Of a stretch of DNA of 64,000 nucleotides, positions 49,646 to 64,000 are shown piece by piece (position 1 is the first letter of the stretch; the number at the start of each line of letters is the position of its first letter). The notes under the pieces are model-generated. The model was not told the origin of the DNA, searched no databases, and saw only the letters and a program-made list of their open reading frames with translations. Origin of the DNA: an uncultured Bacteroidales bacterium. GTDB taxonomy: Bacteria; Bacteroidota; Bacteroidia; Bacteroidales; WCHB1-69. The position numbers were made by a program, and so were the translations under genes. The stretch lies in contig CAMKLG010000006.1 in assembly GCA_946413585.1 (NCBI GenBank), positions 1 through 64,000 of the forward strand, given 5' to 3'.

Positions 49646-55266
<5,621 letters not shown>

Positions 55267-55272
55267 GGAGTT

Positions 55273-55509
55273 ATGAAATTAGAAATTATCACTCCTGCAA
55301 GCACTTTGTTCTCCGGAGAAGTCTCACTAGTACAACTTCCTGGCATCGATGGATTGTTTGAGATTCTGAAATCACACGCACCTCTGGTATCTGCATTAAA
55401 AGAAGGTCGCGTAAAAGTGATGGACGATCAAAACCAAGAACAATTCTTCGATATTCGCGGCGGCATAGTCGAAGTCAGCAACGACAAAGTCCTGCTGCTG
55501 GCAGAATAG
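55273..55509 (+). CDS. atpC: F-type ATP synthase subunit epsilon
   Basis: 78 residues, only the N-terminal beta-sandwich of epsilon: MKLEIITPASTLFSGEVSLVQLPGIDGLFEIL (parts MKLEIITPASTLFSGEV and PGIDGLFEIL), SHAPLVSALKEGRV and FDIRGGIVEV. The C-terminal helical hairpin that inhibits ATP hydrolysis is absent, as in other Bacteroidetes. Six bases after atpD. Confidence 0.93.
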   Translation: MKLEIITPASTLFSGEVSLVQLPGIDGLFEILKSHAPLVSALKEGRVKVMDDQNQEQFFDIRGGIVEVSNDKVLLLAE

Positions 55510-55533
55510 AACTTATGGTGTAAGATAAATTAT

Positions 55534-55563
55534 AAGGCGACTTCCGAAGAGGTCGCCTTTTTT
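55534..55563 (+). terminator. Terminator of atpDC
   Basis: AAGGCGACTTC-CGAA-GAGGTCGCCTT: 11-bp stem with one G-U pair, followed by T tract TTTTT. Confidence 0.9.
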
Positions 55564-55567
55564 GAAT

Positions 55568-55643
55568 CCCCACACTGCACTCCTGCGTCGCTTGTATGGG
55601 TTATTAGCACTTCTTGTGTTTTGCCTCTTCTTCAAGGCCACTT
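55568..55643 (+). repeat. CCCCACACTGC element, degenerate copy
   Basis: CCCCACACTGCACTCC, CTTGTATGGG, then TTATTAGCACTTCTTGTG and TTTTGCCTCTTCTTCAAGG. The stem arms are more diverged than at 34137. It fills the gap between the convergent atpC and truB genes. Confidence 0.55.
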
Positions 55644-55659
55644 AAGAAATGATATTCAA

Positions 55660-56382
55660 TTAGTTGTCTGATCTTTCCCGAATTTCCGGTTTTATCGCGT
55701 CCTCCACGCACAAACTCCCAATTCGTGTTCTCCGCAGAGCAGTGAGGTGGGCACCGCTGTTGAGGGCTGCGCCAAAGTCGCGGGCAATGGCACGGATGTA
55801 TGTACCTTTGGAACAGCGGATTCGGAAGTCAATTTCCGGTAGTGCGAATCGGGTAATCTCGAACTCATAGATGGTGATATTCTTGGCAGACAAGGGTGCA
55901 TCTTCGCCCCTGCGAGCAATCTCGTAAGAACGCTCGCCTTGGTGCTTCACAGCAGAAAACATCGGCGGAACTTGCTGAATATCGCCAGTGAATTGCTTGG
56001 CAACCTCCTCTGCCATCTCGTGCGTGATATGCTCGTAAGGATAGGTGGCATCCACCGGTTTTTCCAAATCGAAACTTGGGGTCGTCGCGCCCATCATGAA
56101 CGTGCCCGTATAGGTTTTTTCCTGCGCTTGCAACGTATCCACTTGCTTGGTCATCTTGCCGACACAAATCAGTAGCAAACCCGTGGCCAAAGGATCCAAT
56201 GTACCAGCATGACCCACTTTAACACGGTGACCAACAGCGCGTTGCACTTGTTTGCGCACCTTACCCACCACATCAAACGAGGTACATTTGTAAGGTTTAT
56301 CGAAAAGCAGTAAATCGCCCTCCGCATTGATGTTCAGCTCCGGCAATTCGAAGGTGACATCATGTATCATTTTCTTTAGCAT
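55660..56382 (-). CDS. truB: tRNA pseudouridine(55) synthase TruB
   Basis: Makes pseudouridine 55 in the T loop of tRNAs. 240 residues from MLKKMIHDV at 56382 (an ATG at 56370, five bases after the uppP stop, is about equally likely). Motifs are [32 protein letters not shown] with the catalytic Asp ([10 protein letters not shown]), [16 protein letters not shown] and [16 protein letters not shown]. The fragment upstream of 56382 belongs to another frame of uppP. It is the last gene of the ftsX operon. Confidence 0.93.
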   Translation of the reverse strand: MLKKMIHDVTFELPELNINAEGDLLLFDKPYKCTSFDVVGKVRKQVQRAVGHRVKVGHAGTLDPLATGLLLICVGKMTKQVDTLQAQEKTYTGTFMMGATTPSFDLEKPVDATYPYEHITHEMAEEVAKQFTGDIQQVPPMFSAVKHQGERSYEIARRGEDAPLSAKNITIYEFEITRFALPEIDFRIRCSKGTYIRAIARDFGAALNSGAHLTALRRTRIGSLCVEDAIKPEIRERSDN

Positions 56383-57203
56383 AATTGGCTGTAAACGATA
56401 GCGAAAATGCCGACAATCAAGCAGTAAATGGCGAACCAAATCAGCTTGCCTTTCTTCACGATATTAATCATCCACTTGCAGGCCAGACAACCCGTAATGA
56501 AGGCAGCCAGGAAACCCACGATCATGGAACCGGCGGAGATACCATTCATGGCGGTGCTGAAACCTTGCTCGGCAATGTCCATGACATCCAGAAGTGCCTC
56601 ACCCAACACGGGAGGGATGACCATTAAGAATGAAAATTGCGCTATCTTTTCTTTCTTGTTACCCAAGAGAAGACCCGTAGCAATGGTGGAACCAGAACGG
56701 GAAAGGCCTGGCATGACAGCTACGGCTTGCGCGATACCTATGACGAAAGCGTGCAGCGGCGAGATTTCTTCGCGCTGACGAGGTTTGGCAAAGTAGGAAA
56801 ATGCCAGTAACGCCGCTGTCACCAGCAACATGATGCCGACAATCAGCAAACCTGAACCGAAAATTTCCTCCACCGTATCTTTGAAGAAAAATCCGACAAT
56901 ACCCACAGGAATCATCGAAATCAAGATGTTGATAGCGTAACGAGTACCCTTGTTCAATCCAGAATAGCTCTTCCAGGATTGCTTGGTAAAGAAATCTTTG
57001 AAAATCCACACAACCTCTTTCCATAGGATGCACAGCGTGCTCAGCACGGTGGCCACGTGAAGGACAACAATCATCGTCAGGTTGGACTCACCTTCCAAAC
57101 CGAAAAGGTTGGACAATATGGTGAGGTGTCCGCTGCTACTCACGGGTAGGAACTCTGTAAGACCTTGTACGATACCCAAGATCAAGGCTTCTAACCAGCT
57201 CAT
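56376..57203 (-). CDS. uppP: Undecaprenyl-diphosphatase (UppP/BacA)
   Basis: A 275-residue membrane protein that removes a phosphate from undecaprenyl diphosphate so the carrier can be used again. Conserved segments [21 protein letters not shown], cited as [14 protein letters not shown], and the second half [17 protein letters not shown] (PGxSRSGxT) are intact, with eight membrane helices. It overlaps truB by seven bases. It acts on the product of UppS made at 11 kb. Confidence 0.95.
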   Translation of the reverse strand: MSWLEALILGIVQGLTEFLPVSSSGHLTILSNLFGLEGESNLTMIVVLHVATVLSTLCILWKEVVWIFKDFFTKQSWKSYSGLNKGTRYAINILISMIPVGIVGFFFKDTVEEIFGSGLLIVGIMLLVTAALLAFSYFAKPRQREEISPLHAFVIGIAQAVAVMPGLSRSGSTIATGLLLGNKKEKIAQFSFLMVIPPVLGEALLDVMDIAEQGFSTAMNGISAGSMIVGFLAAFITGCLACKWMINIVKKGKLIWFAIYCLIVGIFAIVYSQLC

Positions 57204-57213
57204 TGTAAGTAAG

Positions 57214-57486
57214 TTATTCGTTTTCCGTTTTATTTGCTTTCGGATGCCACATGATAGCCACGACTTCGGTCAACAGACCTAAGAAAATCAAAATTGGAGC
57301 CACCACGATACGACGGGTGTTGAAAATTTCACCGTCAAAAACCTCATCCGGGACTTTTCCACCACTCAGACAGATGTAACCGATGAGCAGAAGCAGAATG
57401 CCGACACCCATCAGAATGTAATTCATTTTGCGAAACAAAGGCGGACGATTGCCTTTTCTGTTTTCAGTATTTTCAGATAAACTCAT
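57214..57486 (-). CDS. DUF3098 small membrane protein
   Basis: 90 residues, a soluble charged N-terminus, then two membrane segments: [23 protein letters not shown] (part [16 protein letters not shown]) and [19 protein letters not shown], ending in KANKTENE. Matches the small DUF3098 family of Bacteroidetes, which is usually encoded between ftsX and uppP as here. No function known; probably related to cell-envelope division. Confidence 0.8.
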   Translation of the reverse strand: MSLSENTENRKGNRPPLFRKMNYILMGVGILLLLIGYICLSGGKVPDEVFDGEIFNTRRIVVAPILIFLGLLTEVVAIMWHPKANKTENE

Positions 57487-57505
57487 ATTGTTGATTATTA
57501 ATTAT

Positions 57506-58390
57506 TTACAAATACAATCTTTCGTCATCAATGCGGATGTATCTGTTGACCGAGATGGCGGAAATCAGCATCGTGAACAACATGCTGAAAAGCAGAATAC
57601 CACCTAAAATGATGACAATATAAAGCATAGCCGAGAAATCGATGAAATCGGGTGCCGCGTTATTGCCGAAAATCAGCAACAATGCCAGCAGGATGACGGC
57701 TATCAGCCCTCCCCAAATACCTTGCAACAAACCTTTGGTGACAAAAGGCCGACGCACGAACTTCGGAGTTGCTCCAACCAATAGCATACTCTTGATATTG
57801 AAACGCTTAGCGAAAATATTCAGTCGTATGCAGTTGGCCACCAACAGCATGGAAATAAACATAAAAATAGCGCAGATGCAGAATATCACCCATTGTATTT
57901 TCTTAAAGTTATTGCTGATGGATTTAACAATAAAGTCCGGGTAATCAACATCTTGCACGATAGGATTTCGTTTCAGTTCCTTGGAAATTTTGTTAAGGGA
58001 GTCGGTGTTTGCATATTCTGGCTTCACATTGATGATGATGGAGGCATTGATCGGATTACTGATGACTTCTGTGAAATTGCTACCGATGATTTTCTGCGCG
58101 GTGCGGGTGTTCTCCTCACGCGACGAGACCCGCGAATTTTCAATATAAGGTTTCAGTTTGATCTGTTTTTCCAACGCATCAATGTCCGCTTCTTTGATAT
58201 CTGTATAGAAAAGGACTTCCATTTCGATTTTTTGCGACAAATTTTGTAGATATCTCATCGAAAAAAACGCGAAAAAGCAAAGCGCCCCAATGAAAAACAT
58301 GGTCAGCGCGATGCTGAAAATAGAACCAAAAGTCGATAGCCTTAGCCGAGCTTTTGTTATTCTGTCAATGGAATCCGGGTAGTTTGCCAT
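57506..58390 (-). CDS. ftsX: Cell division protein FtsX
   Basis: A 294-residue membrane protein of the FtsEX complex, which controls peptidoglycan hydrolases at the septum. The start at 58390 (MANYPDSIDRITK) is chosen since the frame above covers the promoter. Topology: four membrane segments with a periplasmic domain of about 120 residues (VLFYTDIKEADIDALEKQIK, VSSREENTRTAQKIIGSNF). Typical FtsX motifs such as MLLVGATPKFVRRPFVTKG are present. FtsE is not in the window. Confidence 0.88.
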   Translation of the reverse strand: MANYPDSIDRITKARLRLSTFGSIFSIALTMFFIGALCFFAFFSMRYLQNLSQKIEMEVLFYTDIKEADIDALEKQIKLKPYIENSRVSSREENTRTAQKIIGSNFTEVISNPINASIIINVKPEYANTDSLNKISKELKRNPIVQDVDYPDFIVKSISNNFKKIQWVIFCICAIFMFISMLLVANCIRLNIFAKRFNIKSMLLVGATPKFVRRPFVTKGLLQGIWGGLIAVILLALLLIFGNNAAPDFIDFSAMLYIVIILGGILLFSMLFTMLISAISVNRYIRIDDERLYL

Positions 58391-58408
58391 AATAAATTTT
58401 TTGCGCCG

Positions 58409-58416
58409 CAAAAGTA
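58409..58416 (-). promoter_or_regulatory. Promoter -7 element of ftsX-uppP-truB
   Basis: TACTTTTG on the minus strand, 18 nt before the ftsX ATG. Confidence 0.6.
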
Positions 58417-58474
58417 CAAAAAATGTGAAAGGGAAAATCATCAATATTTTGAATATCCAATGACGAATAAAATG

Positions 58475-58482
58475 TAACTTTG
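58475..58482 (+). promoter_or_regulatory. Promoter -7 element of the ABC exporter gene
   Basis: TAACTTTG, 19 nt before the ATG at 58502. Confidence 0.6.
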
Positions 58483-58501
58483 CACCCGATTTGAAGACGG
58501 T

Positions 58502-60340
58502 ATGGAATATCTTGTCCGAATTTTGAAATGCCTGAAAAACTACAAGTTACAAATAGTATTGATACTGTTTGTACAATTACTCTATGCTCTTTTTTCTATA
58601 TTCACCCTCACTTTGCTGGTACCTTTCCTGCAGGTTCTGTTTCGTCAAGTGGAACCTGTGACAGCCATGCCGGACTTTTCCTTCTCATCACGTTATATCA
58701 TTGACACTTTTTATTATTTAATGAACACAGTGATAGAACGTTATGGTCAAGGAGCCGCACTTTTCCTCATCGCGGGCACCATGATTGTCCTCTCACTGTT
58801 GTCGAATCTGTGCCGATATGCAGGCACTTTCTGGCTGGCAAGCATTCGATCCGGTATTCTTTTCAACATCCGGGACGAATTCTACCGAAAACTGATTCAG
58901 TTGCCACTCTCGTTTTACGAAAAACAACGTGCGGGCGACGTGGTAAGCCGCATAGGCGCAGACGTACAGGAGGTGGAGTGGACCATCGTTTCCTCCCTGC
59001 TGACCCTCTGCCGCGACCCATTCCTCATCATCGTCTATTTAATCACCCTTTTCACTATCAGCGTGAAACTCAGCTTGGTAACCCTCATCATCATCCCGCT
59101 CATGGGAATACTTCTATCCACGATAAGCAAAAATATCCGCAACTATTCACTTAAGAGTCAGCAACTTATTGGAAGAATGACCTCCTATTTCGAAGAAGCG
59201 GTGGATGGATTGCGCATCATCAAAGGCTATAACGCGCAAAAATATGTTTCGGAACAGTTTCAGAAAGAAAACTTCAATTTTTATAGATTAAACAAGAAAA
59301 TTTACAGAATTCAGGAGTTAGGTTCTCCTTTAATAGAATTTCTGTGCATTTTTTCCATGCTTGCCATCATGTTAATTGGGTTGGTGGCATTTCCGGAGAA
59401 TTTTATGGCTCGCGGGTCCGTGCTTATGCTCTTTTTTGTGGTGTTCGCCCGCATGATGCCGCCCGCTAAATCACTGACTACCACATTCTATCAAGTACGG
59501 AAAGGCGCGAGTGCAGCCAGTAGAATCTACGAAATCATTGATGCCGACGAGCAGATAAAAGAGATTCCGAACCCTTACCATATCTCTGATTTTCAAGATA
59601 TTCTGGAAGTAAAAAACGTATCATTCTCCTACAATCCTCTTGAGGAGGAAGAAAATTGCGAAGTGCTGCATCATGTCAGCTTTTCATTGAAAAAGGGAGA
59701 AACGATTGCCATTGTGGGGCCCTCAGGCAGTGGCAAATCGACTCTCGTCGATCTTTTACCCAGATTTTACGACATCCGTTTCGGGGAGATTTTGGTGGAC
59801 GGTGTTCCTCATAATCAGTATGCCATTTCCGATTTAAGAAGTTTATTCGGAACTGTCAATCAAGATGTTATATTATTCGATGATACCGTGTATGAAAACA
59901 TTGCCTTTGGTATGGAGGGGGTGACGGAAGAGCAAGTGATAGCGGCTACAAAAATCGCCCAAGCGCACGACTTCATCATGGAGCTGGAAGAGGGGTATCA
60001 AACGCGAATCGGCAACCGTGGTATGCGACTTTCGGGCGGACAACGACAACGTATCAGTATCGCACGCGCCATCCTGCGCAACCCGCAAATCTTCATCCTC
60101 GACGAGGCCACCTCCGCCCTCGACAATGAATCCGAACATCTTTTCCAAGAAGCACTGATGCCCTACATCCAACAACATACCGGCATCATCATCGCCCACA
60201 GACTCAGCACAATACGTTTCGCCGACCGCATCATTTTCCTGAAAGAAGGGCGCATTTTGGAGCAAGGATCACACCAAGAGTTGATGGAGAAAAAAGGGGA
60301 ATATTATCGTTTTTATACGATTCAACAGCTGTCAGAATAA
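58502..60340 (+). CDS. msbA: ABC exporter, MsbA-like
   Basis: 612 residues: six membrane helices (residues 20-320) fused to one ATP-binding domain (Walker A GPSGSGKST, signature LSGGQRQRISIARA, Walker B IFILDEATSALD, H-loop AHRLST). It belongs to the MsbA/lipid-exporter family which flips lipid A core or related lipids. The long linker DADEQIKEIPNP before the nucleotide domain is usual. The loop between helices IV and V carries EKQRAGDVVSRIGADVQEVE in parts. Substrate is not proven. Confidence 0.85.
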   Translation: MEYLVRILKCLKNYKLQIVLILFVQLLYALFSIFTLTLLVPFLQVLFRQVEPVTAMPDFSFSSRYIIDTFYYLMNTVIERYGQGAALFLIAGTMIVLSLLSNLCRYAGTFWLASIRSGILFNIRDEFYRKLIQLPLSFYEKQRAGDVVSRIGADVQEVEWTIVSSLLTLCRDPFLIIVYLITLFTISVKLSLVTLIIIPLMGILLSTISKNIRNYSLKSQQLIGRMTSYFEEAVDGLRIIKGYNAQKYVSEQFQKENFNFYRLNKKIYRIQELGSPLIEFLCIFSMLAIMLIGLVAFPENFMARGSVLMLFFVVFARMMPPAKSLTTTFYQVRKGASAASRIYEIIDADEQIKEIPNPYHISDFQDILEVKNVSFSYNPLEEEENCEVLHHVSFSLKKGETIAIVGPSGSGKSTLVDLLPRFYDIRFGEILVDGVPHNQYAISDLRSLFGTVNQDVILFDDTVYENIAFGMEGVTEEQVIAATKIAQAHDFIMELEEGYQTRIGNRGMRLSGGQRQRISIARAILRNPQIFILDEATSALDNESEHLFQEALMPYIQQHTGIIIAHRLSTIRFADRIIFLKEGRILEQGSHQELMEKKGEYYRFYTIQQLSE

Positions 60341-60399
60341 CACACATTTTATTGTTAAAAAACAATTTCCGTTCTAAAATATGGGGTCGATAATAACCC

Positions 60400-60407
60400 T
60401 ATATTTG
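60400..60407 (+). promoter_or_regulatory. Promoter -7 element of ddl
   Basis: TATATTTG, 17 nt before the ATG at 60425. Confidence 0.6.
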
Positions 60408-60424
60408 CAATTTGTATATAATTA

Positions 60425-61414
60425 ATGAATAATATGTATAAAGTAGCATTAATAGCAGGCGGTGATTCCGGTGAATATGAAGTTTCTTTGAAAACAGGTG
60501 ACAACATTTTCAATCAATTGGACAAGGAACTATTCGAACCGTATCTTATTCATTTTAAGGGAAGTGACTGGCACTACAAAGCTGAGGATGGCCGGATTTT
60601 CCAAATAGACAAGAATGATTTTTCGCTGACCATAGATGGTCAAAAAATCGTTTTTGACGTGGCCTTTATCGCCATTCACGGAACACCCGGCGAGAACGGC
60701 AAATTGCAAAGCTATTTCGAAATGATTAATATGCCATACGTGGGGTGCAAAAGTTTTCCTTCTGCACTGACTTTCAATAAGTTCTACTGCAATTTAGCGG
60801 TAGCCCAATTGGGCATTCCTATCTCCCCTTCCTTGCATTATTATGCAGGCGATTCGATTGATTACGAACAGATTGAGAAAGTTTGCGGCTATCCTTGCTT
60901 CGTAAAATCCTGTAACTCAGGTTCCAGCGTCGGCGTGACGAAAGTGCACGGGCGCGAAGAACTCGATGCCGCTATTGAAGAGGCACTAAAGTACGACAAT
61001 CAGCTGATAGTGGAGAAAATGGTGCACGGTCGTGAGCTGGCATGCGGCGTAACCTCAGCTTACGGCGATGTTAAAATGCTGGCCATCACTGAAATCGTGG
61101 CTCATAATGAGTTTTACGATTATGATGCCAAATATACGGATATCGGGCACAGCCTGATCACTCCTGCCGACATCGCTCCCGATATGCAAGCACTTGTGAA
61201 ACAATATGCTGAAACCGTTTTCCGCCAACTCGACTGCAAAGGCATCGTGCGCGTGGACTTTATCCTCGACGAAAAAGCCAAAACACCTTACTTCCTGGAA
61301 GTCAACACGATACCTGGTCAAACAGCGTTGAGCATCATCCCCGCGCAGGTAAAAAGCCAAGGTTTGGACGTTAAACAATTCTACACCAACTTGGTCATGG
61401 AAGTATTAAATTAA
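60425..61414 (+). CDS. ddl: D-alanine--D-alanine ligase
   Basis: 329 residues, ATP-grasp enzyme making the D-Ala-D-Ala of peptidoglycan. Motifs: IAGGDSGEYEVSLKTG, HGTPGENGKLQSYFE, SCNSGSSVGVTKVHG, RVDFILDE and EVNTIPGQTALSIIP. The start at 60425 has a second ATG at 60434. Together with uppS, uppP and the GH73 genes it places cell-wall synthesis in this part of the chromosome. Confidence 0.94.
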   Translation: MNNMYKVALIAGGDSGEYEVSLKTGDNIFNQLDKELFEPYLIHFKGSDWHYKAEDGRIFQIDKNDFSLTIDGQKIVFDVAFIAIHGTPGENGKLQSYFEMINMPYVGCKSFPSALTFNKFYCNLAVAQLGIPISPSLHYYAGDSIDYEQIEKVCGYPCFVKSCNSGSSVGVTKVHGREELDAAIEEALKYDNQLIVEKMVHGRELACGVTSAYGDVKMLAITEIVAHNEFYDYDAKYTDIGHSLITPADIAPDMQALVKQYAETVFRQLDCKGIVRVDFILDEKAKTPYFLEVNTIPGQTALSIIPAQVKSQGLDVKQFYTNLVMEVLN

Positions 61415-61510
61415 ACTCCTCCCTAAGAAGCCCATAGGGCTGCTATCCCAATAACAGGGTCGTAAGCCACTGTATGATGAGACAAATAATTATTTGAATA
61501 TAAGTATTTT

Positions 61511-62533
61511 ATGATAAAAAAAACATTGACGATAGTATGTTTGGTTGGGATGATGTTGATGCCAACAAAAACGGTTTTTGCGCAGTACAACGAGCAGGAC
61601 ATCCGCGATTATATTGCACAATATGCCGAAGTGGCCATCCAAAAGATGCAGGAGTACAAGATTCCAGCCAGCATCACCATTGCGCAGGGCATTTTCGAGA
61701 GCGCTTGTGGTAAAAGTCGTTTGGCCGTGGAGGGCAACAACCATTTCGGCATCAAATGCCACACCGAATGGACGGGCGACACCATTCTGATTGACGATGA
61801 TGAACTCCAAGAGTGTTTCCGCAAATACCCCTCTGTATCAGATTCCTATACTGACCATTCGCTCTTCCTCACCTCCCGAAAACGCTATTCCAATCTCTTT
61901 GAACTGGACATCATGGACTACAAAGCTTGGGCACGGACGCTGAAACAGGACGGCTACGCCACCAATCCGCAGTACGCTGATCGTCTTATCAGCCTCATTG
62001 AGCGATTCAACATTGCCCGCTTAGATACGTTGTGGAAAAACAAGGAACATCCTGATTTATTAACTGTTACCACTACGAAACCCGTGACACAAACTACCCA
62101 ACCCACGTCAAAACCCTCTCCTTCCGTCAACAATTCCAACAAAATCGTTTTCACGGCCATTGGTAGCGATTATCCCACGGATGCCAGCCCTTTCACTTAT
62201 CGCAAAGTGTTCAAAAACAACAACACCTATTTCGTGATTGCGGAGAAAGGCGACACCTACGAAAAAATCGCGCAAGACATTTTGGTGATGTCTGACAATC
62301 TGCGCAAATTCAACGATGCAGGTCCCAACGATGAACCTGTTGAGAATGAGATTGTTTACGTAGAGGCAAAAGCGCGTGGAAACGCAGCTCGTATTCATAC
62401 TGTACAATCTGGCGAAACCCTTCGATATATCTCCCAACGTTACGGAGTTCAGCTCCGCTACATACTGAAATACAATATGTTAGAAGAAAATTCGATAATT
62501 CATCCAGGTGACCAAATTTTATTAAGAAGATAA
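61511..62533 (+). CDS. GH73 glucosaminidase with two LysM domains
   Basis: 340 residues, signal peptide (MIKKTLTIVCLVGMMLM), then a glucosaminidase domain of the GH73 family (about 27-170) with the catalytic Glu 63 in IAQGIFESACGKSRL and EGNNHFGIKCH, then a Thr/Pro/Ser linker and two C-terminal LysM modules (IAEKGDTYEKIAQD; HTVQSGETLRYISQRYG). It should cut the glycan backbone of peptidoglycan. It stands 97 bases behind ddl and seven bases before a paralogue. Confidence 0.88.
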   Translation: MIKKTLTIVCLVGMMLMPTKTVFAQYNEQDIRDYIAQYAEVAIQKMQEYKIPASITIAQGIFESACGKSRLAVEGNNHFGIKCHTEWTGDTILIDDDELQECFRKYPSVSDSYTDHSLFLTSRKRYSNLFELDIMDYKAWARTLKQDGYATNPQYADRLISLIERFNIARLDTLWKNKEHPDLLTVTTTKPVTQTTQPTSKPSPSVNNSNKIVFTAIGSDYPTDASPFTYRKVFKNNNTYFVIAEKGDTYEKIAQDILVMSDNLRKFNDAGPNDEPVENEIVYVEAKARGNAARIHTVQSGETLRYISQRYGVQLRYILKYNMLEENSIIHPGDQILLRR

Positions 62534-62540
62534 TTTTAGA

Positions 62541-63941
62541 ATGATGAAAAAAATATTCAGCTTTTTGGCAGGCCTTTGCCTGATGTCCGTCGGTTTTGCA
62601 CAATACACGATGGAGGACAAGATTTACGACTATATCGATGAATATAAGGATTTTGCGATGCGTGAGATGGAGCTTTACGGGGTACCGGCGAGCATCACGT
62701 TAGCACAAGCCATTTATTCATCGCAAGCCGGCACAAACGATTTGGTGCGCGAATGCCACAACCATTTCGCCATCATGTGCCACACGCAAGAATGGAAAGG
62801 CGAGACTTACTATCGTCCGAGCGACAAAAAGCAGGAGAGTTGCTATCGGAAATATGCGACCGATGAGGAGTCCTACCGTGACCACTCCCTCTTTTTATCA
62901 ACACGCAGCCGATACGTGAAGCTGTTCTATTATCCCATAACAGACTACAAATCATGGGCTAACGGACTTTTAGAGGCAGGTTTTTCAAGCAATCCGAAAT
63001 ATGCCGACACGCTGATTTCCATCATCGAAAAATACTATCTGATGCACTACGATCGCAAGGTAGCACAAAAACTGGGCGATACGGTTGCTTTGCGCGCCAT
63101 GCAGAAACCTCAACCCGAACGCGTGAACGACGCTAACAAGGTTGTCGCTGCGAATACACCTACTCCCAAACCTACGCAAGTGGCCGAACCCGAAAGAAAA
63201 ATTGATACACAACCCGTTGCGGAAGTAAAAACAGAACCTAAGGCTGAAATGAAAGTCGAAACAAAGCAAGAACCCAAACCTGAAACAAAACAAGAACCTA
63301 AACAGGAACCAAAACAAGAGCCAAAACAGGAAACCACTAAAAAGGCTGCAAAATCCGATACCATGGAAGTAAATGGTATTCAGGTGATTGTAGAGAAAAA
63401 CAAAGAGAAAACGCAACCCGAAGAAAAACCCGCAGAACAACGGAAACCGAAGCAAGAGGCTAAGCAAAAACAGGAATCGCAACCCACTCCTCCCACCTCT
63501 TCTGCACCTGAGGTGACGAAGCAGCCTGAAAAGGTTAACGGTTTGAACGTTTTCGTGTTAGATCCTTATTCCATCCCTTATAAATCAGCATATTACCCTT
63601 ACACAAGCCGCCCCGTTTACGAGAACAACAAAACCAAATTCATCTTGGCACGCCCAGGAGACACCTATCAAAAGTTGGCTGCCGCTTTGCAGATGACCGA
63701 AAAGAACCTCCGATTATATAACGATGTTTATGACGGTTCAGAACCTATTGAAGATGAGGTGATTTACTTAGAAATGAAAAGCACCAAATCCTCCGTGCCT
63801 TACCATACGTTGCAAGAGGGCGACACCTATCGCTACATCGCACAAAGATATGGCATCCAGCTGAAGATTCTCATCAAACGGAACAGCGGAAACATTAACA
63901 GTTACGGAGTCGGCGACAAAATCTGCATCGGCTGTAATTAA
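62541..63941 (+). CDS. GH73-like protein with LysM domains, catalytic Glu replaced
   Basis: 466 residues, signal peptide, GH73 fold (VPASITLAQAIYSSQAGTND, then ECHNHFAIMCH) and two LysM modules at the end (LARPGDTYQKLAAAL; HTLQEGDTYRYIAQRYG). At the place of Glu 63 in the neighbour it has Ser (about residue 60), so it is probably not an active glycosidase. The domains are joined by a long Lys/Glu/Pro/Gln linker (about 205-335) with KQEP repeats. Might bind the wall and guide or regulate the active neighbour. Confidence 0.85.
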   Translation: MMKKIFSFLAGLCLMSVGFAQYTMEDKIYDYIDEYKDFAMREMELYGVPASITLAQAIYSSQAGTNDLVRECHNHFAIMCHTQEWKGETYYRPSDKKQESCYRKYATDEESYRDHSLFLSTRSRYVKLFYYPITDYKSWANGLLEAGFSSNPKYADTLISIIEKYYLMHYDRKVAQKLGDTVALRAMQKPQPERVNDANKVVAANTPTPKPTQVAEPERKIDTQPVAEVKTEPKAEMKVETKQEPKPETKQEPKQEPKQEPKQETTKKAAKSDTMEVNGIQVIVEKNKEKTQPEEKPAEQRKPKQEAKQKQESQPTPPTSSAPEVTKQPEKVNGLNVFVLDPYSIPYKSAYYPYTSRPVYENNKTKFILARPGDTYQKLAAALQMTEKNLRLYNDVYDGSEPIEDEVIYLEMKSTKSSVPYHTLQEGDTYRYIAQRYGIQLKILIKRNSGNINSYGVGDKICIGCN

Positions 63942-63946
63942 GCAAA

Positions 63947-64000
63947 ATGAACAAGGTTTTTTATCACTTTAATCCTAAAACCCTCACTTACGAGAAGGTA
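63947..64000 (+). CDS. Start of a probable M23 family metallopeptidase (cut by window edge)
   Basis: 18 codons are visible from the ATG at 63947, beginning MNKVFYHFNPKTLTYEK. This form (VFYHxNPKTxxYE) is typical of the N-terminus of Bacteroidetes M23 (LysM-less) endopeptidases that follow cell-wall genes, but identity rests on a short match. Distance from the preceding stop is five bases, so it is the next gene of the same cell-wall cluster. Confidence 0.45.
   Translation, partial: MNKVFYHFNPKTLTYEKV

Overview
The window is chromosomal DNA of a Bacteroidota bacterium, most likely order Bacteroidales. The evidence is: almost every transcription unit starts with the Bacteroidetes promoter -7 element TAnnTTTG; the porG-uppS-bamA-skp locus; a type IX secretion (T9SS) cargo protein with a C-terminal sorting domain; an elongated NusB; DPP4- and DPP5-like S9 peptidases; and the zinc-independent L31 type B protein. 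GC content looks mid-range (judged by eye, not computed).

Layout. 1-1.8 kb is an accessory edge: the N-terminus of a PLD-domain protein, a promoter-to-terminator unit with no convincing ORF (candidate ncRNA), a cluster of 11-bp repeats, a tRNA-like unit with its own promoter and terminator, and a frameshifted gene remnant. 1.8-6.3 kb: split chromate transporter (two chrA half genes), azlCD, a Dcp-type M3 peptidase. 6.3-12.3 kb: envelope operon porG-uppS-bamA-skp x3 (minus strand). 12.3-13.7 kb: infC-rpmI-rplT. 13.7-17.5 kb: a minus-strand cluster with a coiled-coil membrane protein, nusB, a DUF1573 lipoprotein, yajC, a YbbR-like protein and coaE. 17.6-28.2 kb: alkaline phosphatase, meaB, lon, rpmE2, thpR, DPP4, then folB-aroB-amn. 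28.3-32.9 kb: purA and a very large exported TldD-TldE-like fusion. 33-35.1 kb: lplA and a radical SAM protein. 35.2-42.4 kb: an accessory island of mostly unrecognised small exported or membrane proteins, an AAA-ATPase/PD-(D/E)XK protein and a CdiI-type orphan immunity gene, with a three-unit GTTGTC direct repeat in most of its intergenic gaps. 42.5-49.1 kb: DPP5, LptF/G, recA, a TPR lipoprotein, ruvB. 49.4-53.7 kb: tRNA-Gly and a large T9SS surface protein. 53.7-64 kb: atpDC, ftsX-DUF3098-uppP-truB, an MsbA-like exporter, ddl, two GH73/LysM genes and the start of a probable M23 peptidase.

The core genes are coherent: outer-membrane assembly (BamA, Skp, LptF/G, MsbA-like, PorG), peptidoglycan and undecaprenyl metabolism (UppS, UppP, Ddl, FtsX, GH73), peptide breakdown (Dcp, DPP4, DPP5, Lon), translation and recombination. 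The most unusual content lies in three places: (i) the 1-1.8 kb edge; (ii) the 35-42 kb island with its repeated promoter modules, possible leaderless starts and overlapping mini-ORFs; (iii) several families of low-complexity intergenic repeats (TTAGC/TTGGC units, telomere-like CCCTAAA units, and a CCCCACACTGC palindromic element), some of which supply the stop codons of the flanking genes. Infidelities in key residues (TldD-like HNxxGH, GH73 Glu to Ser) and a probable AUC start of infC are also notable. All coordinates and motifs were read by eye; no database search was run.
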